Source of the DNA: Roseburia intestinalis L1-82
GTDB taxonomy: Bacteria > Bacillota > Clostridia > Lachnospirales > Lachnospiraceae
NCBI RefSeq assembly: GCF_900537995.1
Contig: NZ_LR027880.1
Coordinates: 1,372,001-1,436,000 of the forward strand
Length of the DNA: 64,000 nt
Direction: 5' to 3'
Below, piece after piece: positions 16,926 to 26,700 of this stretch (positions are counted from its first letter, which is position 1; each line of letters opens with the position of its first letter). The position numbers and the translations under genes are program-made. The notes under the pieces are model-generated. The model searched no databases and was not told where the DNA came from. It saw only the letters and a program-made list of their open reading frames with translations.

Positions 16926-17810
16926 TCAGATCGTAGGCAGCAGTTTTAAGAATTCCTCGGTGGACTGTGAAACCGGGAGCGTCGGGTTGATGGCTGCGAC
17001 CATCTGTCTCGATGGCAGTTTTTCCTTTGTTTTTACGATAAACAGATCTTTGGATTCCCGGCTTAAACAGTAATCCGGTATAAATGCGATACCAAGACCG
17101 ATGCGCGCAAGGTCGATCAGAAGGTCGTTACTGCTAAGTTCGATCTGCGGGATCAGCTCAAGCTGATGCTGTAAAAACAGGTTGTGCAGGAACTGGCTCG
17201 TCGTACTTTTGCGGTCGAGCATGAGGATTGGGTACTGTTTCAGTTCCTCAAACGGGATCTCCTGCTGTTTCAGGTTAAAATATGCCGGGTTTGCAATGAA
17301 TACGTCGGTAAAATTGCAGACGGTCTTCTGAATGTAGGAGTGATTCAGGTTCGAGTTCGGAAAGTTGGTCACGATCAGATCGACTTTTCCCTGATCGAGG
17401 AGAACCACGCAGCTAAGGGATGTCGCGTTCGTCACCTTGATCGGCACGTTCGGGAACTTTTTGTGGAACTGTTTTAAATAAGGTACTAAAAAGTAACGGC
17501 AGATGGTGTCGCTTGCACCGATGTGAAGCTGACCGAGTCCGAGACTGCCGGAGTCTAAAAGCTGGCTTTCACCGCGCTGAATCAGGTTCATTGCCGGTTC
17601 GATGTGTTTTAATAATACTTTTCCGGCAGGAGTGAGCTGTACTTTTTTCGTGCTGCGGATGAAAAGCGGCTGGTCTAACTTTTTCTCAAGCGTTTTGATC
17701 GACTGGCTGACCGCGGACTGGGAAATAAAAAGCTGCTTGCTTGCCTCGGAAAAACTTAAGGATGTTGCCACATAATAAAACACTTTATATAATTCGTAAT
17801 TGATATCCAT
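16926..17810 (-). CDS. LysR-family transcriptional regulator
   Basis: 294 residues. A winged helix-turn-helix at the N-terminus (YVATSLSFSEASKQLFISQSAVSQSIKTLE, residues about 12-41, in two pieces around SFSEASKQL and QSAVSQSI) is followed by a periplasmic-binding-protein-like effector domain from about residue 90. It is transcribed away from purL, across a 350-base gap. LysR proteins often control the divergent gene, but purL regulation by a LysR protein is not established, and the target is unknown. An AAAGAGGA ribosome site stands before ATG 17810, preceded by a small hairpin also found before the PHP phosphatase gene. Confidence 0.9.
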   Translation of the reverse strand: MDINYELYKVFYYVATSLSFSEASKQLFISQSAVSQSIKTLEKKLDQPLFIRSTKKVQLTPAGKVLLKHIEPAMNLIQRGESQLLDSGSLGLGQLHIGASDTICRYFLVPYLKQFHKKFPNVPIKVTNATSLSCVVLLDQGKVDLIVTNFPNSNLNHSYIQKTVCNFTDVFIANPAYFNLKQQEIPFEELKQYPILMLDRKSTTSQFLHNLFLQHQLELIPQIELSSNDLLIDLARIGLGIAFIPDYCLSRESKDLFIVKTKEKLPSRQMVAAINPTLPVSQSTEEFLKLLPTI

Positions 17811-17823
17811 GAAGTCCTCTTTC

Positions 17824-17838
17824 TGCGGGCTGGCCGCA
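17824..17838 (-). promoter_or_regulatory. 5'-leader hairpin of the LysR gene
   Basis: On the minus strand TGCGG-CCAGC-CCGCA forms a 5-bp stem just before the AGAAAGAGGA ribosome site. A hairpin with a different 5-bp stem and the same CAGCCC-containing sequence occupies the same place in front of the gene at 25804-26607. Confidence 0.4.
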
Positions 17839-18161
17839 TATCATTTGAATGAAGAATGTTAATAAAAATAACTATCATGATTATAAGACGTGCTTATAAA
17901 TCTGTCAATAAAGACTGATAATGGGGATGCGTGAAAGAATTTTCCAATGAAAGAAAATGATTCAGGAGTAAAAATAAGAACATGTCTGCAACAAAGCAGA
18001 TATAATTCATGACAATAAAATGCTCGCAGAGTGTGCATTCTATTATTTATAGAAATATTAATAAAATTAATAAATAAGATTAAATATATTAATTATGCTT
18101 ATTTTATAACCTATGTTATACTTTGAAAAGACAAATGGAAACTGAGAATGGAGGTTACCAC
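17839..18161. other. Divergent AT-rich control region between LysR gene and purL
   Basis: About 320 bases with no gene. A weak promoter for purL is possible (TTATGC at 18093, TATACT at 18117, 18-base spacer). I looked for a purine riboswitch core and did not find one. Confidence 0.4.
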
Positions 18162-21100
18162 ATGAGCAGTGTAAAACGTGTATATGTTGAGAAGAAACCG
18201 GAATATGCAGTCCGGGCAAAAGAATTGCAGTCTGAAATCAGAAGTTATCTTGGAATCAGTGGTGTGACGAAGGTGCGCGAGCTGATCCGTTATGATATTG
18301 AAAATATTTCCGGGGAAACTTATAAAAAAGCCTTAGTAACCGTTTTTTCCGAACCGCCGGTAGACGATATTTATGAGGAAGAGTTTGATTTAAACGGAGC
18401 AAGAACATTTTCCGTAGAGTTCTTACCGGGACAGTTTGACCAGAGAGCAGATTCCGCAGAACAGTGCGTGAAATTATTAAACGAAGAGGAAGAGCCGATC
18501 ATCCGCACCGCAGTGACTTATGCGATCGAGGGAACAATCAGTGACGAAGAGTTTGCAGCGATCAAAAAACACTGCATCAACCCGGTCGATTCCAGAGAGA
18601 CAGGCTTAGAGAAACCTGAGACTTTAGTGCAGAGTTTCCCGGAGCCGGAGGATGTTAAGATCTTTGACGGTTTTCGTGATACGCCGGAGGCTAAATTAAA
18701 AGAGTTATACGATTCATTGAATCTTGCGATGACATTCAAAGACTTTTTACATATCCAGAATTATTTTAAGAACGATGAAAAACGCGATCCGTCCATGACG
18801 GAGATCCGTGTGTTAGATACCTACTGGTCTGATCACTGCCGTCATACCACATTTTCCACAGAGCTTAAGAACGTAGCATTTGACGATGGCTATTACTGCG
18901 CGCCGATGAAAGAGACTTATGAGGATTACTTAAATACCCACAAGAACCTGTATGCAGGACGCAGTGATAAGTTTGTATGTCTGATGGATCTTGCCCTGAT
19001 GGCAATGAAACGTCTGAAAAAAGAAGGAAAGTTACAGGATCAGGAAGAGTCCGATGAGATCAATGCATGTTCCATCGTTGTTCCGGTAGAAGTAGACGGA
19101 AAGACAGAGGAGTGGCTGGTTAATTTCAAAAATGAAACACACAACCATCCGACCGAGATCGAGCCGTTTGGTGGTGCCGCTACCTGTCTTGGCGGTGCGA
19201 TCCGTGACCCGTTGTCAGGACGTACCTATGTTTACCAGGCAATGCGTGTGACCGGTGCCGCAGATCCGACGGTTCCTGTTTCCGAGACGATCTCCGGAAA
19301 ACTTCCACAGAAAAAACTGGTGAGAGAAGCTGCACACGGATACAGCTCTTACGGTAACCAGATCGGTCTTGCAACCGGATACGTCAAAGAAGTTTACCAT
19401 CCAAACTATGTGGCAAAACGTATGGAGATCGGTGCGGTCATGGGTGCTGCTCCAAGACGTGCCGTACAGAGACTGACCTCTGATCCGGGTGACATCATCA
19501 TTTTACTTGGAGGAAGAACCGGACGTGACGGTATCGGTGGTGCCACAGGTTCTTCAAAAGCGCACAACACAGAGTCCACAGCAGTCTGCGGTGCCGAGGT
19601 ACAGAAAGGTAACCCGCCGACAGAACGCAAGATCCAGCGCCTGTTCCGCCGTGAGGAAGTTGCCCATATCATCAAAAAATGCAACGATTTCGGTGCGGGC
19701 GGTGTGTCTGTAGCAATCGGTGAGCTTGCAGACGGACTTCGCGTACAGCTTGACAAAGTGCCGAAGAAATATGCCGGATTAGACGGAACAGAACTTGCAA
19801 TCTCAGAATCCCAGGAGCGTATGGCAGTTGTGGTATCTCCTTCGGATGTCAAGACCTTCTTAGGCTACGCAGCGGAGGAAAACTTAGAGGCAGTGGAAGT
19901 TGCCGTTGTAACGGAGGAGCCGAGACTTGTTTTAGAGTGGAGAGGCAAAGAGATCGTAAATATCTCCCGTGCCTTCTTAGACACCAACGGTGCGCATCAG
20001 GAGACCAACGTTGCAGTGGATATGCCGGTACCGGAGGATAATTACTTAAATAAGATCTCTACACCAAAAGTTGCAGATGCGGTTGCGAAAAACGATATGA
20101 AGGCAGCATGGCTTGCAGAGCTGGCTGATTTGAATGTCTGCTCCCAGAAAGGTCTTGTGGAGATGTTTGACGGTTCCATCGGTGCAGGAAGTGTTTACAT
20201 GCCATTCGGTGGAAAATATCAGCTCACAGAAACACAGTCCATGGTGGCAAAACTTCCGGTTGCACATGGAAAATGTGATACCGTAACCATGATGGCATAT
20301 GGTTTTGATCCGTATTTAGCAAGCTGGAGTCCGTACCACGGTGCGATCTATGCGGTATTAGAGTCCTTATCAAGAATCGTGACCGCAGGTGGTGATTATA
20401 AAAAGATCCGTTTTACATTCCAGGAATACTTCCGCAGAATGAACGAGGATCCGAAGCGCTGGAGCCAGCCATTTGCAGCACTTCTCGGAGCTTACAATGC
20501 ACAGATCGGTTTTGGACTTCCATCTATCGGTGGAAAAGATTCCATGTCAGGAACGTTTAATGATATTGATGTACCGCCGACACTGGTTTCCTTTGCAGTG
20601 GATGTGGCAAAAGAGCAGGATATCATCACACCGGAGTTAAAGGCAGCAGGAAATGAACTGTTATACTTTACAATCGACAAAGACGAATATGACGTGCCGG
20701 TTTACGCACAGGTCATGAAACTTTATGATGCGGTTCATGTATTGATCCAGAAAGGTGCGATCGTTTCCGCATATGCGCTTGACGGAAAAGGTCTTGCAGC
20801 AGCACTTGCAAAGATGGCATTCGGTAACAAACTTGGCGTGACAGTAGATACCGATGTGACAACTGATACACTGTTTGCTCCGGGCTTTGGTAATATCGTG
20901 GCAGAAGTTCCGGCAGGCAAGACTGCAGAAGTTTACGAGGCACTGCAGAATGCAGGTTTATCTGCAAACGTAAAGAGAGCAGGTGCTGTCAATGAGGAAG
21001 CAGCATTTATCTGTGGCGATATGAAACTTGCGATCGATGAGGCATTGAACGCATGGACAGGCACATTGGAGAAAGTATTCCCGACTCGTGCAACCGAAGA

Positions 21101-21965
21101 TAAAGAGGAAGTAAAGACAGATCTTTATCATGCAGATTCTGTTTATGTATGCAAACATAAAGTGGCAAGACCGACCGTATTTATTCCGGTATTCCCGGGA
21201 ACCAACTGCGAGTACGACAGTGCAAAAGCGTTTGAGCGCGCAGGTGCGGATACGATCGTAAAAGTATTTAAAAACTTAAATGCTGAGGACATCCGTGAGT
21301 CCGTAGATGAATTTACCAAGGCAATCGATCAGGCACAGATCATCATGTTCCCGGGTGGATTCTCCGCCGGTGATGAGCCGGAAGGATCTGCAAAATTCTT
21401 TGCAACCGCATTCCGCAACGCAAAGATGACAGAGGCAGTTATGAAACTGTTAAATGAGAGAGACGGTTTAGCCCTTGGTATCTGTAACGGATTCCAGGCA
21501 CTGATCAAATTAGGACTGGTACCTTACGGCGAGATCCGCCCGCAGGCAGCAGATTCCCCGACACTGACCTACAACACGATCGGACGCCATATCAGCAAGA
21601 TGGTATACACAAAAGTTGTCACCGACAAGTCCCCGTGGTTAGCACAGGCGGAACTTGGAAAAGTTTACTGCAACCCGGCATCCCACGGAGAGGGACGCTT
21701 TGTTGCACCGAAAGAATGGCTTGATAAACTGTTTGCAAACGGTCAGGTTGCAACACAGTACGTCAATGAGGCAGGTGTTCCGACCATGGACGAAGAGTGG
21801 AACGTCAATGGTTCCTACTGTTCCATCGAGGGTATCACAAGCCCGGATGGACGTGTGCTCGGTAAGATGGCTCATTCCGAGAGACGTGACAGAAGCGTGG
21901 CAATGAACATTTACGGAGAACAGGATCTGAAGATCTTTGAGTCCGGTGTGGCTTATTTTAAATAA
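18162..21965 (+). CDS. purL: Phosphoribosylformylglycinamidine synthase, single-chain
   Basis: 1267 residues. Converts formylglycinamide ribonucleotide, glutamine and ATP to the amidine, step four of purine synthesis, in the cytoplasm. It is the long form with PurS-like, PurL and PurQ parts in one chain: the N-terminal region, the FGAM synthetase core with DTYWSDHCRHTTF and NETHNHPTEIEPFGGAATC, and a C-terminal glutamine amidotransferase starting PGTNCEYDSAKAFERAGAD with nucleophile Cys in LGICNGFQAL (about 1107). ATG 18162 follows GGAGG; an earlier in-frame start at 18123 has no ribosome site. It stands alone here, 12 kb from purC-purF-purB, so it is probably regulated separately. Confidence 0.97.
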   Translation: MSSVKRVYVEKKPEYAVRAKELQSEIRSYLGISGVTKVRELIRYDIENISGETYKKALVTVFSEPPVDDIYEEEFDLNGARTFSVEFLPGQFDQRADSAEQCVKLLNEEEEPIIRTAVTYAIEGTISDEEFAAIKKHCINPVDSRETGLEKPETLVQSFPEPEDVKIFDGFRDTPEAKLKELYDSLNLAMTFKDFLHIQNYFKNDEKRDPSMTEIRVLDTYWSDHCRHTTFSTELKNVAFDDGYYCAPMKETYEDYLNTHKNLYAGRSDKFVCLMDLALMAMKRLKKEGKLQDQEESDEINACSIVVPVEVDGKTEEWLVNFKNETHNHPTEIEPFGGAATCLGGAIRDPLSGRTYVYQAMRVTGAADPTVPVSETISGKLPQKKLVREAAHGYSSYGNQIGLATGYVKEVYHPNYVAKRMEIGAVMGAAPRRAVQRLTSDPGDIIILLGGRTGRDGIGGATGSSKAHNTESTAVCGAEVQKGNPPTERKIQRLFRREEVAHIIKKCNDFGAGGVSVAIGELADGLRVQLDKVPKKYAGLDGTELAISESQERMAVVVSPSDVKTFLGYAAEENLEAVEVAVVTEEPRLVLEWRGKEIVNISRAFLDTNGAHQETNVAVDMPVPEDNYLNKISTPKVADAVAKNDMKAAWLAELADLNVCSQKGLVEMFDGSIGAGSVYMPFGGKYQLTETQSMVAKLPVAHGKCDTVTMMAYGFDPYLASWSPYHGAIYAVLESLSRIVTAGGDYKKIRFTFQEYFRRMNEDPKRWSQPFAALLGAYNAQIGFGLPSIGGKDSMSGTFNDIDVPPTLVSFAVDVAKEQDIITPELKAAGNELLYFTIDKDEYDVPVYAQVMKLYDAVHVLIQKGAIVSAYALDGKGLAAALAKMAFGNKLGVTVDTDVTTDTLFAPGFGNIVAEVPAGKTAEVYEALQNAGLSANVKRAGAVNEEAAFICGDMKLAIDEALNAWTGTLEKVFPTRATEDKEEVKTDLYHADSVYVCKHKVARPTVFIPVFPGTNCEYDSAKAFERAGADTIVKVFKNLNAEDIRESVDEFTKAIDQAQIIMFPGGFSAGDEPEGSAKFFATAFRNAKMTEAVMKLLNERDGLALGICNGFQALIKLGLVPYGEIRPQAADSPTLTYNTIGRHISKMVYTKVVTDKSPWLAQAELGKVYCNPASHGEGRFVAPKEWLDKLFANGQVATQYVNEAGVPTMDEEWNVNGSYCSIEGITSPDGRVLGKMAHSERRDRSVAMNIYGEQDLKIFESGVAYFK

Positions 21966-22020
21966 GAGACAATATTAAAAGGGAAGAGATATTTATTCTC
22001 CTTGGACAATTTTAAAAGAT

Positions 22021-22064
22021 CTCACAGAAAGGAAAATCAAAAAATCCTTTCTGTGAGTTTTTTT
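22021..22064 (+). terminator. Terminator after purL
   Basis: CTCACAGAAAGGA pairs with TCCTTTCTGTGAG across an A-rich loop and is followed by seven T. Confidence 0.93.
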
Positions 22065-22108
22065 ATAAAATAAATCTTAAAAAAATATATTGTTATTCCG
22101 ATTTCAAA

Positions 22109-22510
22109 GTGTGGGGAACCCAACCGACGTTTAGTTATTTTGATGTCGGAAGGGAAGACACTGGAAATCAGGAACCGGAAAGATTTTATCATGGATTTGT
22201 GCTTGGACTAATAGCAGACCAGACAGATATCTATGAAATCAGGTCAAACCGGGAAAGCGGCTTTGGCAGATATGATGTCATGATGGTTCCGAAAGAGCGG
22301 GAAAAAACAAAAATACCAGCAATTATATTGGAGTTTAAGGTAAAAAATAATAAAAAAGAGCAGACACTTGAAGAAAACAGTACAGTCATCACTAGTGCAG
22401 ATCAAAGAAAAAAATATGATGCCGAACTGTTGGCACGGGGAATACCAAAAGAGAAGATCAGACATTATGGATTTGCATTTGAAGGAAAAAATGTGTTGAT
22501 CGGATCGTGA
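22109..22510 (+). pseudogene. C-terminal remnant of an AAA-ATPase/DUF1703 (PD-(D/E)XK) protein
   Basis: About 133 codons matching only the last quarter of the gene at 48379-50314: SYFDVGREDT, FYHGFVLGLIADQ, SNRESGFGRYDVMM and an ILEFKV nuclease-like motif, in the same order. The ATPase part and most of the protein are missing and there is no ribosome site. It is most likely a dead fragment of this repeated gene family, common in Lachnospiraceae and of unknown role. Confidence 0.75.
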
Positions 22511-22608
22511 GAAGATATTAAAGAAAATGGAATATTCTCTTTCCACCCGGTATAAAACATGATACGATGAGAAAAATAAAACCAAACAAAACAAAAATGG
22601 AGGCGAAC

Positions 22609-23184
22609 ATGAAAAAATTTATAATACTATTGCTTTCAATTTTTCTTGCAATGTCACTTGCTGCCTGTGGAAATAAAACAGACAGCAGGGATTCATCAGG
22701 AAAGACAGAGATCAAAGATGCCAAAGAGCTTCTTACCACAGTCTGGAACAGCTACGAAGAAGACGAGAAATTCGCCATCGCAGGCGGAGATATGACGGAA
22801 GAAAATATGACAGAGGATGCGCCGGGGACATTTGGGATCACGGATGCGGATGAATTAGACCGCATGCTTGGCTTTCCGGCGGCGGATGCGGAAAAGATCG
22901 ATAATGCGGCTTCCATCATGCACATGATGAATGCGAACACATTTACCTGCGGTGCCTATCATCTGAAAAATGCAGATGATGTAAAGAGCGTAGCGGCAGA
23001 CCTCAAGGAAAATGTGATGGGCAGACAGTGGATGTGTGGATTTCCGGACAAGCTGGTTGTAATTTCGTTGGATGATTATCTGGTATCTGTTTTTGGAAAT
23101 GAAGAACTGGTAAACACGTTTAAAGACAAACTCACGCAGACTTATGAAAACGCGAAAGTCATCAGTGAGGACGGGATCGTATAA
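22609..23184 (+). CDS. Small lipoprotein of the O-acetylation cluster
   Basis: 191 residues. A lipoprotein signal peptide with lipobox LAAC (Cys 19 or nearby, in AMSLAACGNK) anchors it outside the membrane. The remainder is a soluble acidic domain of no function I can name with certainty; it resembles the DUF4358-type lipoproteins found beside MBOAT acyltransferases. ATG 22609 has ATGGAGG before it. The stop codon is followed at once by the MBOAT start, so the two are co-translated and the protein is probably an accessory of surface polymer acetylation. Confidence 0.75.
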   Translation: MKKFIILLLSIFLAMSLAACGNKTDSRDSSGKTEIKDAKELLTTVWNSYEEDEKFAIAGGDMTEENMTEDAPGTFGITDADELDRMLGFPAADAEKIDNAASIMHMMNANTFTCGAYHLKNADDVKSVAADLKENVMGRQWMCGFPDKLVVISLDDYLVSVFGNEELVNTFKDKLTQTYENAKVISEDGIV

Positions 23185-24585
23185 ATGTTATTTTCAAGTA
23201 TCACGTTTTTGATTTATTTTCTTCCGTGTATGGTGCTGGTTTATTTTCTGGCTCCGGGGCGGATGAAAAATACAGTGCTTCTTTTGGGGAGTCTGATCTT
23301 TTATGGATGGGGAGAACCGAAATACCTGCCGGTGATGGCAGCAGTCATCTTAGCTGGTTATCTGTCTGCCCGTCTGATCGGTACATGTCAGAATAAACGG
23401 CAGTCAAAAATTCTTTTGGCTGCCGCTGTTTTATTGGAAATTTTTCCGCTCATCTATTGCAAATATGCCGATTTTTTCATACAGAATCTCAATGTGCTGA
23501 CAGGGCAGAAAATTCCACTGCTTAGCATTGCAATGCCGCTTGGCATCAGTTTTTATACATTTCAGGTCATCAGCTATACGGTAGATGTATACCGGGGAGA
23601 TGTCCCGGCACAGAAAAATCTGCTCACGTTTGCTGCTTATGTTGCAATGTTTCCGCAGCTCGTTGCGGGGCCGATCGTGCGCTATTCGGATATCAGAAGT
23701 CAGCTTGAAAACCGTATGCACAGCGTGGAAAAGTGTGCATATGGAATTCGAAGATTTGTGACCGGGCTGTCAAAAAAGATACTGATTGCAAATGTACTCG
23801 GGGAGCTGATCGGACAGTTTCAGGCTTCCGAGGAAAAATCGGTTTTATTTTTCTGGATGTATGCGGTAGCGTTTATGCTTCAGATTTACTTTGATTTTTC
23901 CGGGTACAGCGATATGGCGGTCGGACTGGGAGCTGTTTTTGGATTTGATTTTCCGGAAAACTTCCGCTATCCTTATTGTTCTGCGAGCATTACCGAATTC
24001 TGGCGCAGATGGCATATTTCACTTGGCGCATGGTTCCGGGATTATCTTTACATCCCGCTGGGCGGCAGTCATGTAAAACCTGTGCGGTGGATCTTTAATA
24101 TTTTTCTTGTGTGGATGGCAACCGGATTCTGGCATGGGGCGGCATGGAATTTTATCCTGTGGGGACTAATGTATGCGGTGCTTTTACTGATTGAAAAAGC
24201 ATGGCTGTTGCCTTATTTAAAAAAACATAAGATCGTCGGACACCTGCATGTGCTGTTTTTTGTGCTGATCGGGTTTGTACTTTTTGATGCATCCTCCGTG
24301 GCGGATTTTTGGGATTGCATCGTATCTATGTTTGGCGGGGGACAGATAAAACCGGTTACGACAGAGAGTCTGTATTATCTGAAAAGTTATGCAGGGATCA
24401 TCCTGACTGCGGTGATCGGGGCGACGCCGCTTCCTGTGAGATTATATGGAAGATTGCAGAAAAAGAAAGGCTTAAAGCAGACACTTGACATTGCAGAAAT
24501 TCTCCTGCTGGTAATGTTACTGCTTCTTTGTGTGGCATTTCTGGTAGATGGTTCATTCAATCCGTTTTTATATTTCAGATTTTGA
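23185..24585 (+). CDS. MBOAT-family membrane O-acyltransferase (AlgI/DltB-like)
   Basis: 466 residues with about ten hydrophobic membrane segments. MBOAT features are visible: SFYTFQVISY, the WRRWHISLGAWFRDYLYIPLGG block (in two pieces, around EFWRRWHIS and WFRDYLYIPLG) and the putative active-site His in ATGFWHGAAWNFILWG. Members move acyl groups across the membrane onto exported polymers, as AlgI does for alginate. It lies between a lipoprotein and an AlgJ-like DHHW protein, the normal partner set. The polymer acetylated here is unknown. Confidence 0.93.
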   Translation: MLFSSITFLIYFLPCMVLVYFLAPGRMKNTVLLLGSLIFYGWGEPKYLPVMAAVILAGYLSARLIGTCQNKRQSKILLAAAVLLEIFPLIYCKYADFFIQNLNVLTGQKIPLLSIAMPLGISFYTFQVISYTVDVYRGDVPAQKNLLTFAAYVAMFPQLVAGPIVRYSDIRSQLENRMHSVEKCAYGIRRFVTGLSKKILIANVLGELIGQFQASEEKSVLFFWMYAVAFMLQIYFDFSGYSDMAVGLGAVFGFDFPENFRYPYCSASITEFWRRWHISLGAWFRDYLYIPLGGSHVKPVRWIFNIFLVWMATGFWHGAAWNFILWGLMYAVLLLIEKAWLLPYLKKHKIVGHLHVLFFVLIGFVLFDASSVADFWDCIVSMFGGGQIKPVTTESLYYLKSYAGIILTAVIGATPLPVRLYGRLQKKKGLKQTLDIAEILLLVMLLLLCVAFLVDGSFNPFLYFRF

Positions 24586-24593
24586 GGGCAATT

Positions 24594-25694
24594 ATGGGAA
24601 CAAAGCGAAAAGACAGGATCACTGTTGGAGTGACGGCACTGATCCTGTTTGGATTCTTAACAGGAAATATTGCGAAAAGTGATGATACGGTTTCTGTCTC
24701 AGAGCGCAGAAAACTTGCACAGTTTCCGAAAATAAATGTGGAAAACATGAAAGATGGTACTTTTATGAGTGGATTTGAGTCGTATGCAAAAGACCAGTTT
24801 CCGTTACGGGAGCAGTTTCGTGCATTAAAGACAGCGTTTTCCATGTATGTGCTGGGGCAGAGAGACCAGCATGGACTTTATATCAAAGATGGCTATATTG
24901 CCAAAATGGAATATCCGCTTCATGCGGATTCACTGCAGTATGCCGTCACGCGTTTTGGGGAAGTCTATGATCGTTACCTTTCGGATACAGACACAGATAT
25001 CTATCTGGCGATCGTGCCGGATAAAAGTTATTTTCTGGCAGATGAAAATGGTTATCCGTCCATGGATTATGATATGCTGACGGCGCAGATGAGAGATGGG
25101 ACGAAATATGCACAGTATATTGACATATTTGGGGATCTTGAACTTTCGGACTATTACCGCACAGATGCACACTGGCGGCAGGAACAGATCACGGATGTGG
25201 CACGGCACCTCGCTGGGGCAATGGGGGTAAATCCGGCGACAGAATACGAAACAAAAGAACTGGAAAATCCATTTTACGGTGTCTATTATGGACAGCTCGC
25301 ACTTCATGGACAGCCTGATACACTGTATTATCTGGATAATGACGTGCTTGAAAACTGTATCGTGTATGATTATGAAAACCGTGCGGAAAATAAGATTTAC
25401 GACATGGAAAAAACAACGGGGAATGATATGTATGAGATTTTTCTGGGAGGATCGAAATCCCTGATATCGATTGAAAATCCGAATGCGAAAACAGACCGGG
25501 AACTGGTCATGTTCCGGGATTCCTTTGGAAGCAGCATCGCCCCACTCCTGGCAGAAGATTATGCGAAGATCACACTGGTGGATATCCGGTATCTGCCCGT
25601 GGAGCGGATTGGAAACTATATTGATTTTAAAGATCAGGATGTGCTGTTTTTATATAGTACGTCGGTGTTAAATCACAGTGAGACGTTAAAATGA
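24594..25694 (+). CDS. DHHW/AlgJ-like surface protein (SGNH fold)
   Basis: 366 residues with one N-terminal membrane anchor (VGVTALILFGFLTGNIA) and an extracellular domain. The family's YYRTDAHWRQEQI motif (here DAHW in place of DHHW) and the FRDSFGSSIAPLL serine motif are clear. AlgJ/AlgX-like partners transfer acetyl from the MBOAT protein to polysaccharide. ATG 24594 is preferred: GAGGG precedes it and the membrane anchor then sits at the N-terminus. It follows the MBOAT stop by 8 bases, so it is the third gene of the operon. Confidence 0.88.
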   Translation: MGTKRKDRITVGVTALILFGFLTGNIAKSDDTVSVSERRKLAQFPKINVENMKDGTFMSGFESYAKDQFPLREQFRALKTAFSMYVLGQRDQHGLYIKDGYIAKMEYPLHADSLQYAVTRFGEVYDRYLSDTDTDIYLAIVPDKSYFLADENGYPSMDYDMLTAQMRDGTKYAQYIDIFGDLELSDYYRTDAHWRQEQITDVARHLAGAMGVNPATEYETKELENPFYGVYYGQLALHGQPDTLYYLDNDVLENCIVYDYENRAENKIYDMEKTTGNDMYEIFLGGSKSLISIENPNAKTDRELVMFRDSFGSSIAPLLAEDYAKITLVDIRYLPVERIGNYIDFKDQDVLFLYSTSVLNHSETLK

Positions 25695-25703
25695 CAGGAG
25701 GCT

Positions 25704-25781
25704 GGGGCGCAAATAGTGCATTCACAATATATCGGCTGGTGCAATTTGCCAATTAATAAACTTGAGTGCACTATTTGCCCC
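25704..25781. repeat. Long inverted repeat between convergent genes
   Basis: GGGGCGCAAATAGTGCATTCA pairs imperfectly with the arm TTGAGTGCACTATTTGCCCC, about 20 bp with two mismatches, across about 37 bases. It lies exactly between the convergent DHHW and PHP genes and may stop transcription from both sides, although there is no T-run. Confidence 0.55.
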
Positions 25782-25803
25782 GGCATCCTAACAGCAGTTC
25801 CGG

Positions 25804-26607
25804 TCAGGGAATCGGGATAAATTCCGGTTTCCTGTTCTTAAATACCGTATAATGCGTAAAGCCGGCTTCTTTTAAGATAGAAGGAACTTTTTCAAAATCA
25901 AATGCGACATGCTCCGGCTGATGTGCGTCCGCACCGATCGTGATGATCTCCCCGCCGAGTTCATGATAGCGCTTAATGATGTCCTCTGTCGGGTTCGGAT
26001 GACCGAGTCCGTATTTGAAACCGCCGGTGTTGATCTCAATCCCTTTGCCTTTGATAATAAGAGCCTTTAAGATTTCGTCGATGATGTCGGCATATTTCTG
26101 ATAGGAATAACTGGCATTTTTATTTGGACCGTATCTTACCACGTAGTCGATGTGACCATAGACGTCAAAACCATCGAAAACTGCGATATTTTCCAGAATG
26201 GATTCAAAATATTCCTGATAGCCTTCCTCCTCCGTGTGGTTTTCCCAATAAGCCGGATAATAAGGATCAACGCCGTGCATGACGTGTGAGGAACCGATCA
26301 CAAAATCAAACGGGTATTGTGACAGGATGTCAGCATGTATGCAGGCAAGATGCGGCTGTAACCCAAGTTCAATGCCGAGTCGAACCGGAAGAACTTCCTT
26401 ATATTTCTCCTGCATTGCATCCACGGAAGAAACATAATTCGGCAGATCCAGCAAAAATGTCTCCGGTTCGTCCGGATAGTCAATGTCAAGATGGTCTGTA
26501 AAACAGATTCCTTTTAAATTTTTTTGTCTTGCAGCAGCGATCATGTCTTCCTGCGGTGTGTGGCTGTCGCCGGAAAACTGGCTGTGCATATGCGTATCCC
26601 ATAACAT
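25804..26607 (-). CDS. PHP-family phosphatase, HisJ/histidinol-phosphatase type
   Basis: 267 residues of the PHP metal-dependent phosphoesterase fold. The metal ligands are recognisable: DTHMHSQFSGD at the N-terminus, the FTDHLD motif (about 37), IGSSHVMHG, FDVYGHIDYV and IGADAHQPEHV. The usual assignment for this length is histidinol-phosphatase of histidine synthesis (hisK/hisJ type), but no other his gene is near, so another phosphate ester is possible. AAAGAGGA precedes ATG 26607. Confidence 0.82.
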   Translation of the reverse strand: MLWDTHMHSQFSGDSHTPQEDMIAAARQKNLKGICFTDHLDIDYPDEPETFLLDLPNYVSSVDAMQEKYKEVLPVRLGIELGLQPHLACIHADILSQYPFDFVIGSSHVMHGVDPYYPAYWENHTEEEGYQEYFESILENIAVFDGFDVYGHIDYVVRYGPNKNASYSYQKYADIIDEILKALIIKGKGIEINTGGFKYGLGHPNPTEDIIKRYHELGGEIITIGADAHQPEHVAFDFEKVPSILKEAGFTHYTVFKNRKPEFIPIP

Positions 26608-26624
26608 ATTAAATCCTCTTTCCT

Positions 26625-26639
26625 GTGCCGGGCTGGCAC
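26625..26639 (-). promoter_or_regulatory. 5'-leader hairpin of the PHP gene
   Basis: On the minus strand GTGCC-AGCCC-GGCAC, a perfect 5-bp stem directly before GGAAAGAGGA. It is the counterpart of the hairpin at 17824-17838. Confidence 0.4.
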
Positions 26640-26700
26640 ATAATGTGAAATCTTATTTGCGCAATTACGCATATCACAAATGCTGGTTTGTGGGTGATAT

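Noticed and set aside
17839-18161. Purine riboswitch before purL
   Set aside because: I searched for the conserved three-way junction core and found none; the region is only AT-rich.
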